Shown in pieces: positions 35,868 to 44,371 of a DNA stretch of 64,000 nt (positions are counted from its first letter, which is position 1; each line of letters opens with the position of its first letter). The position numbers were made by a program, and so were the translations under genes. Below the pieces are notes generated by a model. The model had not been told where the DNA came from. It saw nothing but the letters and a program-made list of their open reading frames with translations, and did no database searches. Source of the DNA: Rhizobium johnstonii 3841 (lineage in GTDB: Bacteria > Pseudomonadota > Alphaproteobacteria > Rhizobiales > Rhizobiaceae); the NCBI RefSeq assembly GCF_000009265.1, contig NC_008380.1, positions 2,919,501 through 2,983,500 of the forward strand, given 5' to 3'.

Positions 35868-36765
35868 GCTTGCGCCCTCCGCCGAATTCCAGATAGGCCC
35901 ACGGAACGATAATGATCGCGACTGTGACGAGCATCATGGTCGAGGCAGCAAAGCCCTGCCCCAGGTTCTGCGCCTGGAACATGTAGTCGTAGACATATTT
36001 CGCCGGCACTTCCGAGGAGATGCCCGGTCCGCCCGATGTCTGCGCGACCACGAGGTCGTAGACCTTGACGATGCCGGAGGCGATGATGACGATCGTCGTG
36101 ATAAAGACCGGCCGCATCATCGGGATCACGATGAAGAGATATGTCCTCCACATCGGAATGCCGTCCACGCGCGCCGCTTTCCAGATATCCTCGTCGATCC
36201 CACGCAGGCCGGCGAGCATCAGGCACATGACGAGACCCGTTCCCTGCCAGAGCGCCGCGATCAGAATGCCGTAGATGACGATTTCAGGCGTATAGAGCGG
36301 ATTGAAGGTGAAACTCGTCCACCCGATCGAGCGCACCACCGCCTGAATGCCGAAATCGGGATTCAGAACCCATTGCCAGACGAGGCCCGTCACGATGAAG
36401 GACAGCGCGAAGGGATAGAGAAAGATGGTGCGGAAGGTGTTTTCGAAGCGGATTTTCTGGTCCATCAGCGCGGCAAGCATGAAACCGATGACCAGGCTGA
36501 AAATCAGCGAGAGGATGCCGTAGACAGCCAGATTCTCGATCGCCGTCACCCATCGCGGCGCAGCCCAGAGGCGCTCGTACTGATCGAAGCCGACAAAGCT
36601 CAACCGCGGAAGGAGCTTGGAATTGGTGAAGGAATAAAAGACCGTCCACAACGTCCCGCCGACAAAGATCACCAGCGCCGTCAGGATCATCGGAATGGAC
36701 GCAATCTTGGCATTCAGATTGCGCAGTAACTTATTTGGCCGGCCTGCTCGCGCTTGACCCGTCAT
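35860..36765 (-). CDS. Carbohydrate ABC transporter permease (MalF type)
   Basis: A 301-residue inner-membrane protein with six helices. The first is at about residues 20-40 (SIPMILTALVIFVGGTLWTV). The EAA loop AARVDGIPMWRTYLFIVIPM lies near 208-227. LVWQWVLNPDFGI is a CUT1 permease hallmark. It begins the membrane part of the operon, 177 bp behind the binding-protein gene; that spacer contains a strong hairpin. Confidence 0.9.
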   Translation of the reverse strand: MTGQARAGRPNKLLRNLNAKIASIPMILTALVIFVGGTLWTVFYSFTNSKLLPRLSFVGFDQYERLWAAPRWVTAIENLAVYGILSLIFSLVIGFMLAALMDQKIRFENTFRTIFLYPFALSFIVTGLVWQWVLNPDFGIQAVVRSIGWTSFTFNPLYTPEIVIYGILIAALWQGTGLVMCLMLAGLRGIDEDIWKAARVDGIPMWRTYLFIVIPMMRPVFITTIVIIASGIVKVYDLVVAQTSGGPGISSEVPAKYVYDYMFQAQNLGQGFAASTMMLVTVAIIIVPWAYLEFGGGRKRG

Positions 36766-36894
36766 GAATACTTCTCCTCAAATCGCAACTGCGACCAGTG
36801 ACAGATCAGCGAGGCGCCGCCTGTCGTCTCCACCTCCGAAACCTGCTGAAGATGCCGGAGAGTCTCGCCGCGACCATCACCGATCGTCCGGTAG

Positions 36895-36920
36895 GATCCG
36901 GCCCCCATGGGAGCCGGATC
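36895..36920 (-). other. Stem-loop between binding protein and permease genes
   Basis: GATCCGGC (36895-36902) pairs with GCCGGATC (36913-36920), and the CCC/GGG inside extends the stem to about 11-12 pairs including one G-T. No T-run follows. Such hairpins after binding-protein genes usually stabilise the upstream mRNA segment, so the binding protein is made in excess over the permeases. Confidence 0.6.
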
Positions 36921-36942
36921 GCAAGGGCGGCGAATCTGCTGA

Positions 36943-38178
36943 TCAGTCAGCAGAAGCGATGATCCCGGCAAAACGCTTCTGAGCGTCTTCCGGCGTCATC
37001 GATGGGTTGGCGAAGAATTCCGAGAAGAGGTCTTCCTTCTGCTTCTGGCTGTCGGCCGAAAGCAGCTGGTCGGTGCCTTGGATCACGTTGCCCTTCTGAA
37101 GGATTTCGAGACCCTTCTTCATGCAATCGTTGGCGGCAGCGAGATCGACGTCACCGCGAACCGGCAGCGAACCCTTCTTCAGGTTGAAGGCAACCTGGGT
37201 CTTGGGATCGAGCAGGGTCTTGGCAAGCACCCCCTGCGCCTTGGACTTTTCTTCGTCCTTCAGCAGCGGGAAGTAGAAGGCGTCGCCACCCGTCGAGATG
37301 ATCTCGTTCACGCCGAGGCCCGGCAGGCAGGTATAGTCCGTGCCGGCCTTCTGACCGGCCAGCGCGAACTCGCCCTGCGCCCAGTCGCCCATGATCTGGC
37401 CGCCGGCCTTGCCCGTGATGACAAGGTTGGTGGCCTGGTTCCAATCCTGGACGTTGCTGCCTTTGGCCATGCGCCGAGCATCGTCGGCCGCCTTGAACAC
37501 CTTGGCGATTTCAGGACCGGCAGCGACTTCCGCATCCTTGTCCTTGAAGACCTTGTTGAAGGTATCCTTGCCGGCAACCGCAACCATCAGCACGTCGAAG
37601 GCGCCTGTCGCCTGCCACGGCTGACCGCCGACGGCGAGCGGAATGATGCCGGCCTTTTCGAGAGCCGGAGCCGCAGCGACGAACTCGTCCCAATTCTTCG
37701 GAACTTCGACGCCGGCCTTCTTGAAGGCGGCGTTCGAAAGCCACAACCACTGCCAGGAGTGGATGTTGACGGGAGCGCAGTAGATCTTGCCGTCGATGGT
37801 GCAGGAATCGAGCAGGCTCGACGGACGAATGATATCCTTCCACTTCTCGGCGGTCGCCACGTCGGTTAGATCGCGCATCAGGCCGGCCTGGACGAGTTCC
37901 TCGGCCTGGCGTCCATGGTTGAACTGGGTTGCGCCCATCGGGTCGCCGCCGGTGATGCGGCTGATCATGATCGGGCGAGCAGTGCCGCCGGAACCGGCGA
38001 TCGCGCCGTCGACCCAGTGGTTGCCGGTGGCGTCGAACGCCTTAGCCAGTTCGGCGACGGCTGCGGCTTCGCCGCCGGACGTCCACCAATGCGTGACTTC
38101 GAGATCGGTGGCGTTGGCGGCGCCGAACGGAAGCGCGACCGAAGCGGCAAGCACGGCCGCCATTATACGGATTTTCAT
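36943..38178 (-). CDS. Carbohydrate ABC transporter substrate-binding protein
   Basis: A 411-residue periplasmic binding protein of the CUT1 class. The signal peptide is residues 1-23 (hydrophobic core MAAVLAASVALPFG, cleavage after ANA). The mature N-terminus TDLEVTHWWTSGGEAAAVAE is the family start. INIHSWQWLWLSN-like aromatic segments and CTIDGKIYCAPVNIHSWQWL line the ligand site. It is the first gene of the operon. Three LacI-type operator-like sites lie in the 454 bases before it. The aromatic-rich site fits an oligosaccharide ligand. Confidence 0.9.
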   Translation of the reverse strand: MKIRIMAAVLAASVALPFGAANATDLEVTHWWTSGGEAAAVAELAKAFDATGNHWVDGAIAGSGGTARPIMISRITGGDPMGATQFNHGRQAEELVQAGLMRDLTDVATAEKWKDIIRPSSLLDSCTIDGKIYCAPVNIHSWQWLWLSNAAFKKAGVEVPKNWDEFVAAAPALEKAGIIPLAVGGQPWQATGAFDVLMVAVAGKDTFNKVFKDKDAEVAAGPEIAKVFKAADDARRMAKGSNVQDWNQATNLVITGKAGGQIMGDWAQGEFALAGQKAGTDYTCLPGLGVNEIISTGGDAFYFPLLKDEEKSKAQGVLAKTLLDPKTQVAFNLKKGSLPVRGDVDLAAANDCMKKGLEILQKGNVIQGTDQLLSADSQKQKEDLFSEFFANPSMTPEDAQKRFAGIIASAD

Positions 38179-38195
38179 GAGTTCTCCTCCCTCAC

Positions 38196-38207
38196 TGAAA
38201 CGTTGCC
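38196..38207. promoter_or_regulatory. LacI-type operator-like site 1
   Basis: TGAAACGTTGCC lies 18 bases upstream of the binding-protein start codon. It matches the other two sites in this spacer at most positions (shared form TGWAACGWTRCM) and has the central CG of LacI/GalR operators. Its position at the start of the gene would suit repression. Confidence 0.45.
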
Positions 38208-38318
38208 GGAAAAACTTAGATCAATCGATTTCTCCACGCAACTGCCCGCAGGCAAATTTTTCCGTGATAACCGGAATTGCTACTTCTGCCTGTTTACATC
38301 AGGAGCGCTGCATCCCCT

Positions 38319-38330
38319 TGAAACGATACC
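38319..38330. promoter_or_regulatory. LacI-type operator-like site 2
   Basis: TGAAACGATACC, 141 bases upstream of the binding-protein gene. It differs from site 3 (read on the minus strand, TGTAACGATACA) at only two positions. Confidence 0.45.
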
Positions 38331-38517
38331 AGGCCGGGCGTTCTCGCACATGCGTTTCTACTTTATCAATTTGAATTTGCGTAATAATTTTGCATAAGAA
38401 ATTTAGCCTTCCAATTCAGTCTCTTCGCAATCGCAATAAAACAGAGCACGGATTGCCGATTCAACCTATACGTACAATGTTGCAATGCACACAACAAAAA
38501 GCGCTCGACATTTCTAC

Positions 38518-38529
38518 TGTATCGTTACA
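38518..38529. promoter_or_regulatory. LacI-type operator-like site 3
   Basis: TGTATCGTTACA, the core of the palindrome CTGTA-TCGT-TACAG at 38517-38530, about 100 bases upstream of the lacI-type gene. It is the most symmetric of the three sites and could serve for autoregulation or DNA looping with site 1. Confidence 0.5.
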
Positions 38530-38632
38530 GATTGCATTCTTCAGGGAGGTGCGATTTTGGCATGCGGCGGGCTTACGACGCTGGAAAAAGCCTCTATAAG
38601 CGACACCAATTCGCGCAGGACGGCCTAAAGGG

Positions 38633-39676
38633 ATGGAAAACAAGGGAAATTTCGGGAACGCGGCATCGACGCCGGCAGCGCGCGAGCGCCCGACGTTGAA
38701 GACGATCGCCTTCATGACGGGCCTTGGCGTGACGACGGTGTCGCGCGCGCTGAAGGATGCGCCGGATATCGGGGCCGAAACCAAGGAGCGCGTGCGCATG
38801 GTCGCCCGCCAGCTCGGCTACCAGCCGAACAGGGCGGGTGTGCGCCTCCGTACCGGCAAGACCAACGTCATCGCCCTCGTCCTCAGCATCGACGAGGAGA
38901 TCATGGGCTTCTCGAGCCAGATGGTTTTCGGCATCTCCGAGGTGCTATCCGGCACGCCCTATCATATCGTCATCACGCCGCATTCGCACAGCAAGGACCC
39001 GATGCTGCCGGTGCGCTATATCCTTGATACCGGCTCGGCCGACGGCGTCATCATCTCACGCATCGAGCCGGACGATCCGCGCGTAAGGCTGCTGAGCGAG
39101 CGCGGCATGCCCTTTGCCACGCATGGACGCACCGATGCGGGTCTCACGCATCCCTTCCACGATTTCGACAACGAGGCCTTCGCCCATAAGGCGGTGGAAA
39201 AGCTGGTCAAGCGCGGCCGGCGCCGCATCGCCCTGCTGCAGCCGCCGAGCAAGCTCACTTACTACGCCCATATCCGCATCGGCTTCCAGACCGGCCTGCA
39301 TGATTACGGTGCCGAGGAAGTGCCGCTGCGCATCAACACCGACGCCCCGCTCGCCGACATCCGCGACGTCGTCGAGGTGATGATGCGCTCGGCCAACGCG
39401 CCGGATGGCATCGTCTGTTCAGCCGGCAGTGCCGCAATCGCCGTCAATGCCGGCATCGAAGCCGCCGGCAAGGCGCTCGGCCGCGATCTCGACATGGTCT
39501 CCAAACAATCGGTACCGATCCTGAACTGGATCCGCCCCGAGATCATCACCGCCCAGGAGGACGTCCGCCACGCCGGCCGCGAAATGGCCAAGGCCGTCAT
39601 CGCCCGCATCGACGGCGTCGAACCGGAGTTGTTGCAGAGCGTAAGCCAGCCGACCTGGCCGGAGAGCGGCAGGTAG
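38633..39676 (+). CDS. LacI-family transcriptional regulator
   Basis: A 347-residue regulator. The HTH is at residues 22-45 (TLKTIAFMTGLGVTTVSRAL), followed by the hinge region (RQLGYQPNRAGVRLRTGKTN). The periplasmic-binding-like sugar domain runs from about residue 70 to 340. It is divergent from the sugar operon and is the obvious candidate for its repressor. The effector is probably the imported oligosaccharide or its breakdown product. Confidence 0.9.
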   Translation: MENKGNFGNAASTPAARERPTLKTIAFMTGLGVTTVSRALKDAPDIGAETKERVRMVARQLGYQPNRAGVRLRTGKTNVIALVLSIDEEIMGFSSQMVFGISEVLSGTPYHIVITPHSHSKDPMLPVRYILDTGSADGVIISRIEPDDPRVRLLSERGMPFATHGRTDAGLTHPFHDFDNEAFAHKAVEKLVKRGRRRIALLQPPSKLTYYAHIRIGFQTGLHDYGAEEVPLRINTDAPLADIRDVVEVMMRSANAPDGIVCSAGSAAIAVNAGIEAAGKALGRDLDMVSKQSVPILNWIRPEIITAQEDVRHAGREMAKAVIARIDGVEPELLQSVSQPTWPESGR

Positions 39677-39735
39677 GCGGTCGGTTGAGGGAATGGATCG
39701 TCGGGCTCAAATCCCCGACGATCAGCTTTGGATCA

Positions 39736-42252
39736 TCACAGGTCTTCGACGACGAAATTCACCAGTCGCCCCGGGACCAGAACTTCCTTGACCACCGTTT
39801 TGCCGTCGAGCAAGGCCATGACGGAAGGTTCGGATCGCGCCGCTGCAAGCAGCGCCTCGCCGAGATCGGCGGCGGCTTCGAAGCGGTGGCGAACCTTGCC
39901 GTTGATCTGCACGACATATTCGCGGGTCTCCATCTCGATCAGTGCAGGATCGAAGGTGGGCCAGGAAACCCATGTCAGTGTTTCCCCGTGACCAAGCTTG
40001 CTCCATAACTCCTCCGCGATGTGAGGCGCAAAGGGTGCGAGCAACAGCACGAATGTCTCCACCACTTCGCGCGGACGCGCTGCTTCCGCCGTCAGTGCGT
40101 TGGCCAGTTCCATCAGCCGGGAAACCGCGGTATTGAACCGAATTGCTTCGATATCCGCCGTCACGGTCTTCACCGTCTGGTGTCGCAAGCGCAGAAGCTG
40201 CGGGCTGGGGGCCGCCTCCAGCACTACTGGAGACAATCCGTCGCTCTCGTCGCAGACAATGCGCCAGGCACGCTCCAGAAACCGACGCACGCCGATCACG
40301 CCAGCGGTCTGCCAGGGTTTTGCCGCGTCCAGAGGTCCCATGAACATCTCGTACAGGCGCAAGGCGTCGGCCCCGAACTGATGGACAACATCGTCGGGAT
40401 TAACAACGTTCAGCTGCGACTTCGACATCTTCTCGACGGCGCGCTGCACTTCGACCGACCCAGCGAACCATCTGCCTTCCTCTTCGACGACGGACGACGG
40501 CGCGTAATACCGGCCCGCCGCATCGCGGTAGGAATGAGCAAGGATCATGCCTTGGTTGAACAGCCGCTGGAACGGCTCTTCCGTCGAAACGACGCCGATG
40601 TCGTAGAGCACCTTATGCCAGAAGCGGGCATAGAGCAGATGCAGGACCGCGTGCTCGGCGCCGCCGACATAGAGATCGACCGGCATCCAATAGCGCTCGG
40701 CCTCGCGCCCGACGGGTTCGCTGGTATTCTCCGGATCGAGGAATCTGAGATAATACCAGCAGGAGCCCGCCCATTGCGGCATCGTGTTGGTCTCCCGCCT
40801 AGCCGGAATGTCGGTGCCTGGCACGATCGTTTCGACCCAGGCCTGCGCACGGGCAAGCGGCGGTTCGCCATCCGGCGTCGGAGCGTAGTCGTCCAGTTCA
40901 GGCGGCAGCAGCGGCAGGCATTCCTCAGGCAGCGGCATCACCGAGCCATCAGCCAGATGCAGCACCGGGATCGGCTCACCCCAGTAGCGCTGGCGGGAAA
41001 ATAGCCAGTCGCGCAGGCGGTACATGACCTTCGGCCAGCCCGTGCCGTTCGCCTGCAGCCAGGCGACGATGGCGGATCTCGCCTCTGGTGAGCCCAGGCC
41101 ACTCAGGAAGCCGGAGTTGACCATCGCCCCCTCGCCCTCATAAGCCCCCTTTTCGATATCGGCCTCGCTGTCGATCACGCGAATGATCGGCAGCTCGTGC
41201 GAATGGGCAAAAGCGTAGTCTCGCGCGTCATGAGCCGGCACCGCCATCAGGGCGCCGGTGCCGTAGCCAGCCAGCACGTAATCGGCCACCCAAACCGGCA
41301 GCCGGGCTCCGTTGGCAGGGTTGATCGCATAGGCGCCGGTGAAGACGCCCGTCTTCTCGCGCCCGGCATCGGCCCGCACCGTCTCTTCCAATCCTTCGGC
41401 CTCGGCAATATAGGCGGCCACCGCCTCGCTCATTTCCGGCTCGACGATGGCGGCAACTGCAGGATGCTCCGGCGCGAGCAGGATATAGCTTGCTCCGAAC
41501 AGGGTCTCGGGGCGCGTCGTGAAAACGGTGATGACGCCTTTGCCGTGCTCGAGCGGAAACCGGATTTCGGCGCCCTCGGAGCGTCCGATCCAGTTGCGCT
41601 GCATGGCTTTCAAGTTTTCGGGCCAGTCGAGGCCGTCCAGTCCCTGCAGCAGCCGATCGGCATAGGCCGTGATGCGCAGCATCCACTGGCGCATCCTGCG
41701 GCGAATGACGGGATCACCGGTCTCGACATAACGCCCGTCCTTGACCTCCTCGTCGGCAAGCACTGCGTTCTGTGCCGGGCACCAGTTGACCGCGACCTCG
41801 GCTTGATAGGCGAGGCCATTCTCGAACAGCTTCAGGAAGATCCACTGCGTCCAGCGCACATAGGCGGGGTCGGTCGTGGCAAACTCGCGGCTCCAGTCAT
41901 AGGAGAAACCCAACCTCTGCACCTGCCCGCGAAACGTCTCGATATTGCGCTTCGTCGTGATATCGGGATGCACACCAGTCCGCATCGCGTGGCGCTCCGC
42001 CGGCAGGCCGAAACTGTCCCATCCCATCGGATGCAGGACGTTGAAGCCGCGCATGCGTTTGTAGCGGCACATTATATCAGTGGCCGTATAGCCGAGAGGA
42101 TGGCCGACATGCAGGCCCGCACCGGAAGGATATGGGAACATGTCGAGTGCGTAGAATTTCGGTCTGGCCGGATCGATTTCCACTCGGAAGATATGGTGGC
42201 CAGCCCAATAGGCTTGCCACTTCGGTTCGATCTTTGTGGGATCATAAGGCAT
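39736..42252 (-). CDS. leuS: Leucyl-tRNA synthetase, non-canonical type
   Basis: A complete 838-residue class I synthetase that should charge tRNA-Leu. The first ATP motif is H48-V-G-H51 and the second is KMSKS at 608-612. The editing domain has TTRPETLF (245-252) and D342 in HDARDYAF. The zinc-type NWCPAQNAVLADEEV region and the anticodon-binding C-terminus are present. The N-terminus (LDMFPYPSGAGLHVGHPLGY) differs from the usual rhizobial LeuRS, which I recall as about 870 residues with RIHMGHVRNY. It may be a second or replacement copy. It stands alone in its operon behind a 386-base leader region. Confidence 0.92.
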   Translation of the reverse strand: MPYDPTKIEPKWQAYWAGHHIFRVEIDPARPKFYALDMFPYPSGAGLHVGHPLGYTATDIMCRYKRMRGFNVLHPMGWDSFGLPAERHAMRTGVHPDITTKRNIETFRGQVQRLGFSYDWSREFATTDPAYVRWTQWIFLKLFENGLAYQAEVAVNWCPAQNAVLADEEVKDGRYVETGDPVIRRRMRQWMLRITAYADRLLQGLDGLDWPENLKAMQRNWIGRSEGAEIRFPLEHGKGVITVFTTRPETLFGASYILLAPEHPAVAAIVEPEMSEAVAAYIAEAEGLEETVRADAGREKTGVFTGAYAINPANGARLPVWVADYVLAGYGTGALMAVPAHDARDYAFAHSHELPIIRVIDSEADIEKGAYEGEGAMVNSGFLSGLGSPEARSAIVAWLQANGTGWPKVMYRLRDWLFSRQRYWGEPIPVLHLADGSVMPLPEECLPLLPPELDDYAPTPDGEPPLARAQAWVETIVPGTDIPARRETNTMPQWAGSCWYYLRFLDPENTSEPVGREAERYWMPVDLYVGGAEHAVLHLLYARFWHKVLYDIGVVSTEEPFQRLFNQGMILAHSYRDAAGRYYAPSSVVEEEGRWFAGSVEVQRAVEKMSKSQLNVVNPDDVVHQFGADALRLYEMFMGPLDAAKPWQTAGVIGVRRFLERAWRIVCDESDGLSPVVLEAAPSPQLLRLRHQTVKTVTADIEAIRFNTAVSRLMELANALTAEAARPREVVETFVLLLAPFAPHIAEELWSKLGHGETLTWVSWPTFDPALIEMETREYVVQINGKVRHRFEAAADLGEALLAAARSEPSVMALLDGKTVVKEVLVPGRLVNFVVEDL

Positions 42253-42330
42253 GCATTACTCCTGGCGCCGGCCGGCTTTGCGGCGGCGTGTCCTGAAAAA
42301 TGGAGGCGTTCTTTGGTTCAGGAGCAGCTA

Positions 42331-42364
42331 CGGCTGCCGGTGCTCCGGTGACGTCCGGCAGCCG
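42331..42364 (-). other. Hairpin in the leuS leader
   Basis: CGGCTGCCGG (42331-42340) pairs perfectly with CCGGCAGCCG (42355-42364) across 14 bases, about 80 bases upstream of the leuS start. No T-run follows on the minus strand, so it is not a simple terminator. It may be part of an attenuator or an mRNA-stability element. Confidence 0.5.
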
Positions 42365-42516
42365 CGGCTAAGTCGAAACGCGCGCGGAGTTGCGGCGCAG
42401 GACGTCTGCGCTACGCTCCGGACGAAAAAAGCGCGATGTGGCTTTGATCTGGTGTTCATGGGCGGTGGCTCAAGGCAAATAAGGAGAAAGCAAGCGACAG
42501 TGTTAACCGGCTCCGA

Positions 42517-42579
42517 TCAGGAGGCCGTGGTGGTAAGTCGTGCGTCGCGTGCGCGAACGCCTGCTGCTTGAGTTGCCAT
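42517..42579 (-). CDS. Possible 20-codon leader peptide upstream of leuS
   Basis: A short frame reads MATQAAGVRARDARLTTTAS and stops at TGA (42517-42519). It has an in-frame second ATG two codons upstream (42585). It contains a single Leu codon and three Thr codons, so classical leucine attenuation is not supported. The Arg-rich middle is unusual. It could be a non-coding coincidence. Confidence 0.25.
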   Translation of the reverse strand: MATQAAGVRARDARLTTTAS

Positions 42580-42638
42580 AATCATGAACCAAGAGTGCCC
42601 GATATGATCGCTTCTGCCAAGAGTGCATTCGCGCGAAA

Positions 42639-43547
42639 TCAGGATCTGTTCAAATCCCGCGGCGCGCTCTTTACCAACTGATCGAGTACCGCGGCGACCT
42701 TCGGGTTACGCACCTCGCCGCGCCGGGTAATCGCATGGATGCTCCGGTAGGTGGATGGCGCCAGCGGCTTGACGGTCAGGCCTTCGCCAAAATCTCGAAG
42801 CGCCAGTCCGGGCATCACCGAAATCGAGCAACCGGCTTCGACAAGTGCGAAAACCACTTCGAAACTGTCGCTGAAGCCGTTGATGACGGGCTCGAAACCG
42901 ATGTCGCGGCAGGCCTGGCGGATAGCCATGGAATAGGCGCCGGAGGCGACGTCGAGCGCCCAATGTTCATCCCTCAGCTGTGCGAGTTCGATGACGGACT
43001 CGCTCTCCAGCCTGTGGCCAGCGGGCAGAAGCACGAAGAGCTGGTCGCGGCAGAGGAACAGCGTGTCGGCCGTGCCCTCCAGCGTATGCGGATCGAACGA
43101 TATGTCATCGGCAACGACGATATCGGCCTGCCAGGCCCGGAGTGCCGCCACGCCTTCGGCAGGTCCCATCGTCGTCATGACGATGTCGAGATGCGGATGG
43201 TCGATCGCCAGTTGCCGTATTGCGGCGGGGATGAAGGAGGAGGCCGCCGAGGGTTGGGCGGCGATCCTGAGGTCACCGGCGACGATGTTCTGCAGTTCGG
43301 CAATATCGGTTTTGGCCTCCTCGACGATGCCGAATATCCGGTCGGCATGCAGGACGAGCCGCTGGCCGGCCGGTGTCAGCATCACGCCTCGCCCGCGCCG
43401 CTCCACGAGCGCAATGCCGACTTCGTCCTCCAGTTGGGCGATCTGCTGGGAAACGGCGGACGAGGAAATGCCGAGCGCGTCGGCGACCGCCGCCATCGTC
43501 TCGCGGCGCGAGAGCTCGCGAAGCGTGCGCAATCGGAAGAAATCCAA
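42639..43547 (-). CDS. LysR-family transcriptional regulator
   Basis: A 302-residue LTTR. The HTH lies in residues 1-60 (DFFRLRTLRELSRRETMAAV, LGISSSAVSQQIAQLEDEVG, LVERRGRGVMLTPAG). The effector domain starts near residue 90 (DLRIAAQPSAASSFIPAAIR). It is divergent from the C39/Ddl/P-loop operon with a 175-bp intergenic region, so it is a candidate regulator of that operon. The T-N11-A type site expected in such a spacer was not securely identified. Confidence 0.88.
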   Translation of the reverse strand: MDFFRLRTLRELSRRETMAAVADALGISSSAVSQQIAQLEDEVGIALVERRGRGVMLTPAGQRLVLHADRIFGIVEEAKTDIAELQNIVAGDLRIAAQPSAASSFIPAAIRQLAIDHPHLDIVMTTMGPAEGVAALRAWQADIVVADDISFDPHTLEGTADTLFLCRDQLFVLLPAGHRLESESVIELAQLRDEHWALDVASGAYSMAIRQACRDIGFEPVINGFSDSFEVVFALVEAGCSISVMPGLALRDFGEGLTVKPLAPSTYRSIHAITRRGEVRNPKVAAVLDQLVKSAPRDLNRS

Positions 43548-43722
43548 GCCCGTTTCTCCGGTTGATCAATCGGCCATAATTTCTAACCTATATGCTTATT
43601 TTAATTAAGTGGACCTGAAGAAAACTGCACCTTAGCCTTGGATTCGCAAGCGGGGCATCGGTTCGAAAAAAGCCAAGATTGCCCGCCATCTCATGAGACG
43701 AGTCACGGGGGATATCGACAGG

Positions 43723-44337
43723 ATGCAGCAGAGCGGCGTGCCCTATTTCAGCCAATGGGAAACACCCTGCATGACACTGCCGGTGCTTGCAGAGGGATCG
43801 CAGGCTCTGCTCAGCGATCCGCTCTGGCGCCATTCGGGAGCCACGACGATCGAGGAATATGCGCGCTGGGCGGTCAATGTCTGCGGCATGGCCTGCCTGA
43901 AGATGATCCTTGCTGCCCGCGGCGAGATCCATCCGACCCTCGAGCTTGCCCGCGCCTGCACCGCCTATGGCGGTTATGTCGTCAACGAGATCGATGCCTC
44001 GATCAAAGGGCTGGTCTACGCGCCCTTCGTCCGCTTCGCCGCCGACCGTTTCGGGCTTAGCGCGGAGACGATGACCGGCGTCGAGACATCGGCCATTCCC
44101 GAGCTTCTGTCGAAACGCCGGTTCTTCATCGCCTCGGTGAACTCGGGCATCCGCTGGCCGGAGCGCGAGCCGCCGTCGAAAGGTGGACACCTGGTGCTGG
44201 TGACGGCAGCCTGCGGCGAGACAATCCGCTTTCACAACCCGTCCGGTCATGACGAAGCGAGCCAGGCCGATGTGACGCTGCCGCTCGCCATCTTCGACCG
44301 ATTCTTTGCCAATCGCGGCATATCGGTCGACGCCTAA
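43723..44337 (+). CDS. C39-like papain-fold cysteine peptidase
   Basis: A 204-residue protein with the C39 pattern. Early VPYFSQWETPC resembles the Gln-containing oxyanion segment, VCGMACLKMILAARG (52-66) has catalytic C54, GGHLVLVTA has H156 and FHNPSG has N172. There is no signal peptide, transmembrane domain or ABC part, so it is a stand-alone cytoplasmic form, not a bacteriocin exporter. An ATG at 43693 is also in frame; 43723 is preferred because GGGGGA precedes it at a usable distance. It is followed by a D-Ala-D-Ala ligase 34 bp downstream. The substrate is unknown. Confidence 0.75.
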   Translation: MQQSGVPYFSQWETPCMTLPVLAEGSQALLSDPLWRHSGATTIEEYARWAVNVCGMACLKMILAARGEIHPTLELARACTAYGGYVVNEIDASIKGLVYAPFVRFAADRFGLSAETMTGVETSAIPELLSKRRFFIASVNSGIRWPEREPPSKGGHLVLVTAACGETIRFHNPSGHDEASQADVTLPLAIFDRFFANRGISVDA

Positions 44338-44371
44338 CCCTTTTCAACACCAGATCGTTTTGGAGACTTTC

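Larger units (their letters stand above)
42253..42638. other. Leader and promoter region of the leuS gene
   Basis: These 386 bases separate the LysR gene's 3' end from leuS. They contain the 20-codon ORF at 42517-42579 and a 10-bp hairpin at 42331-42364 on the leuS strand. I looked for a T-box sequence and did not find one. The right part (42580-42638) may contain the promoter. Confidence 0.45.

Noticed and set aside
42253..42638. T-box riboswitch upstream of leuS
   Set aside because: No T-box consensus (TGGNACC on the minus strand) or specifier-like stem was seen, and T-boxes are rare in alphaproteobacteria.
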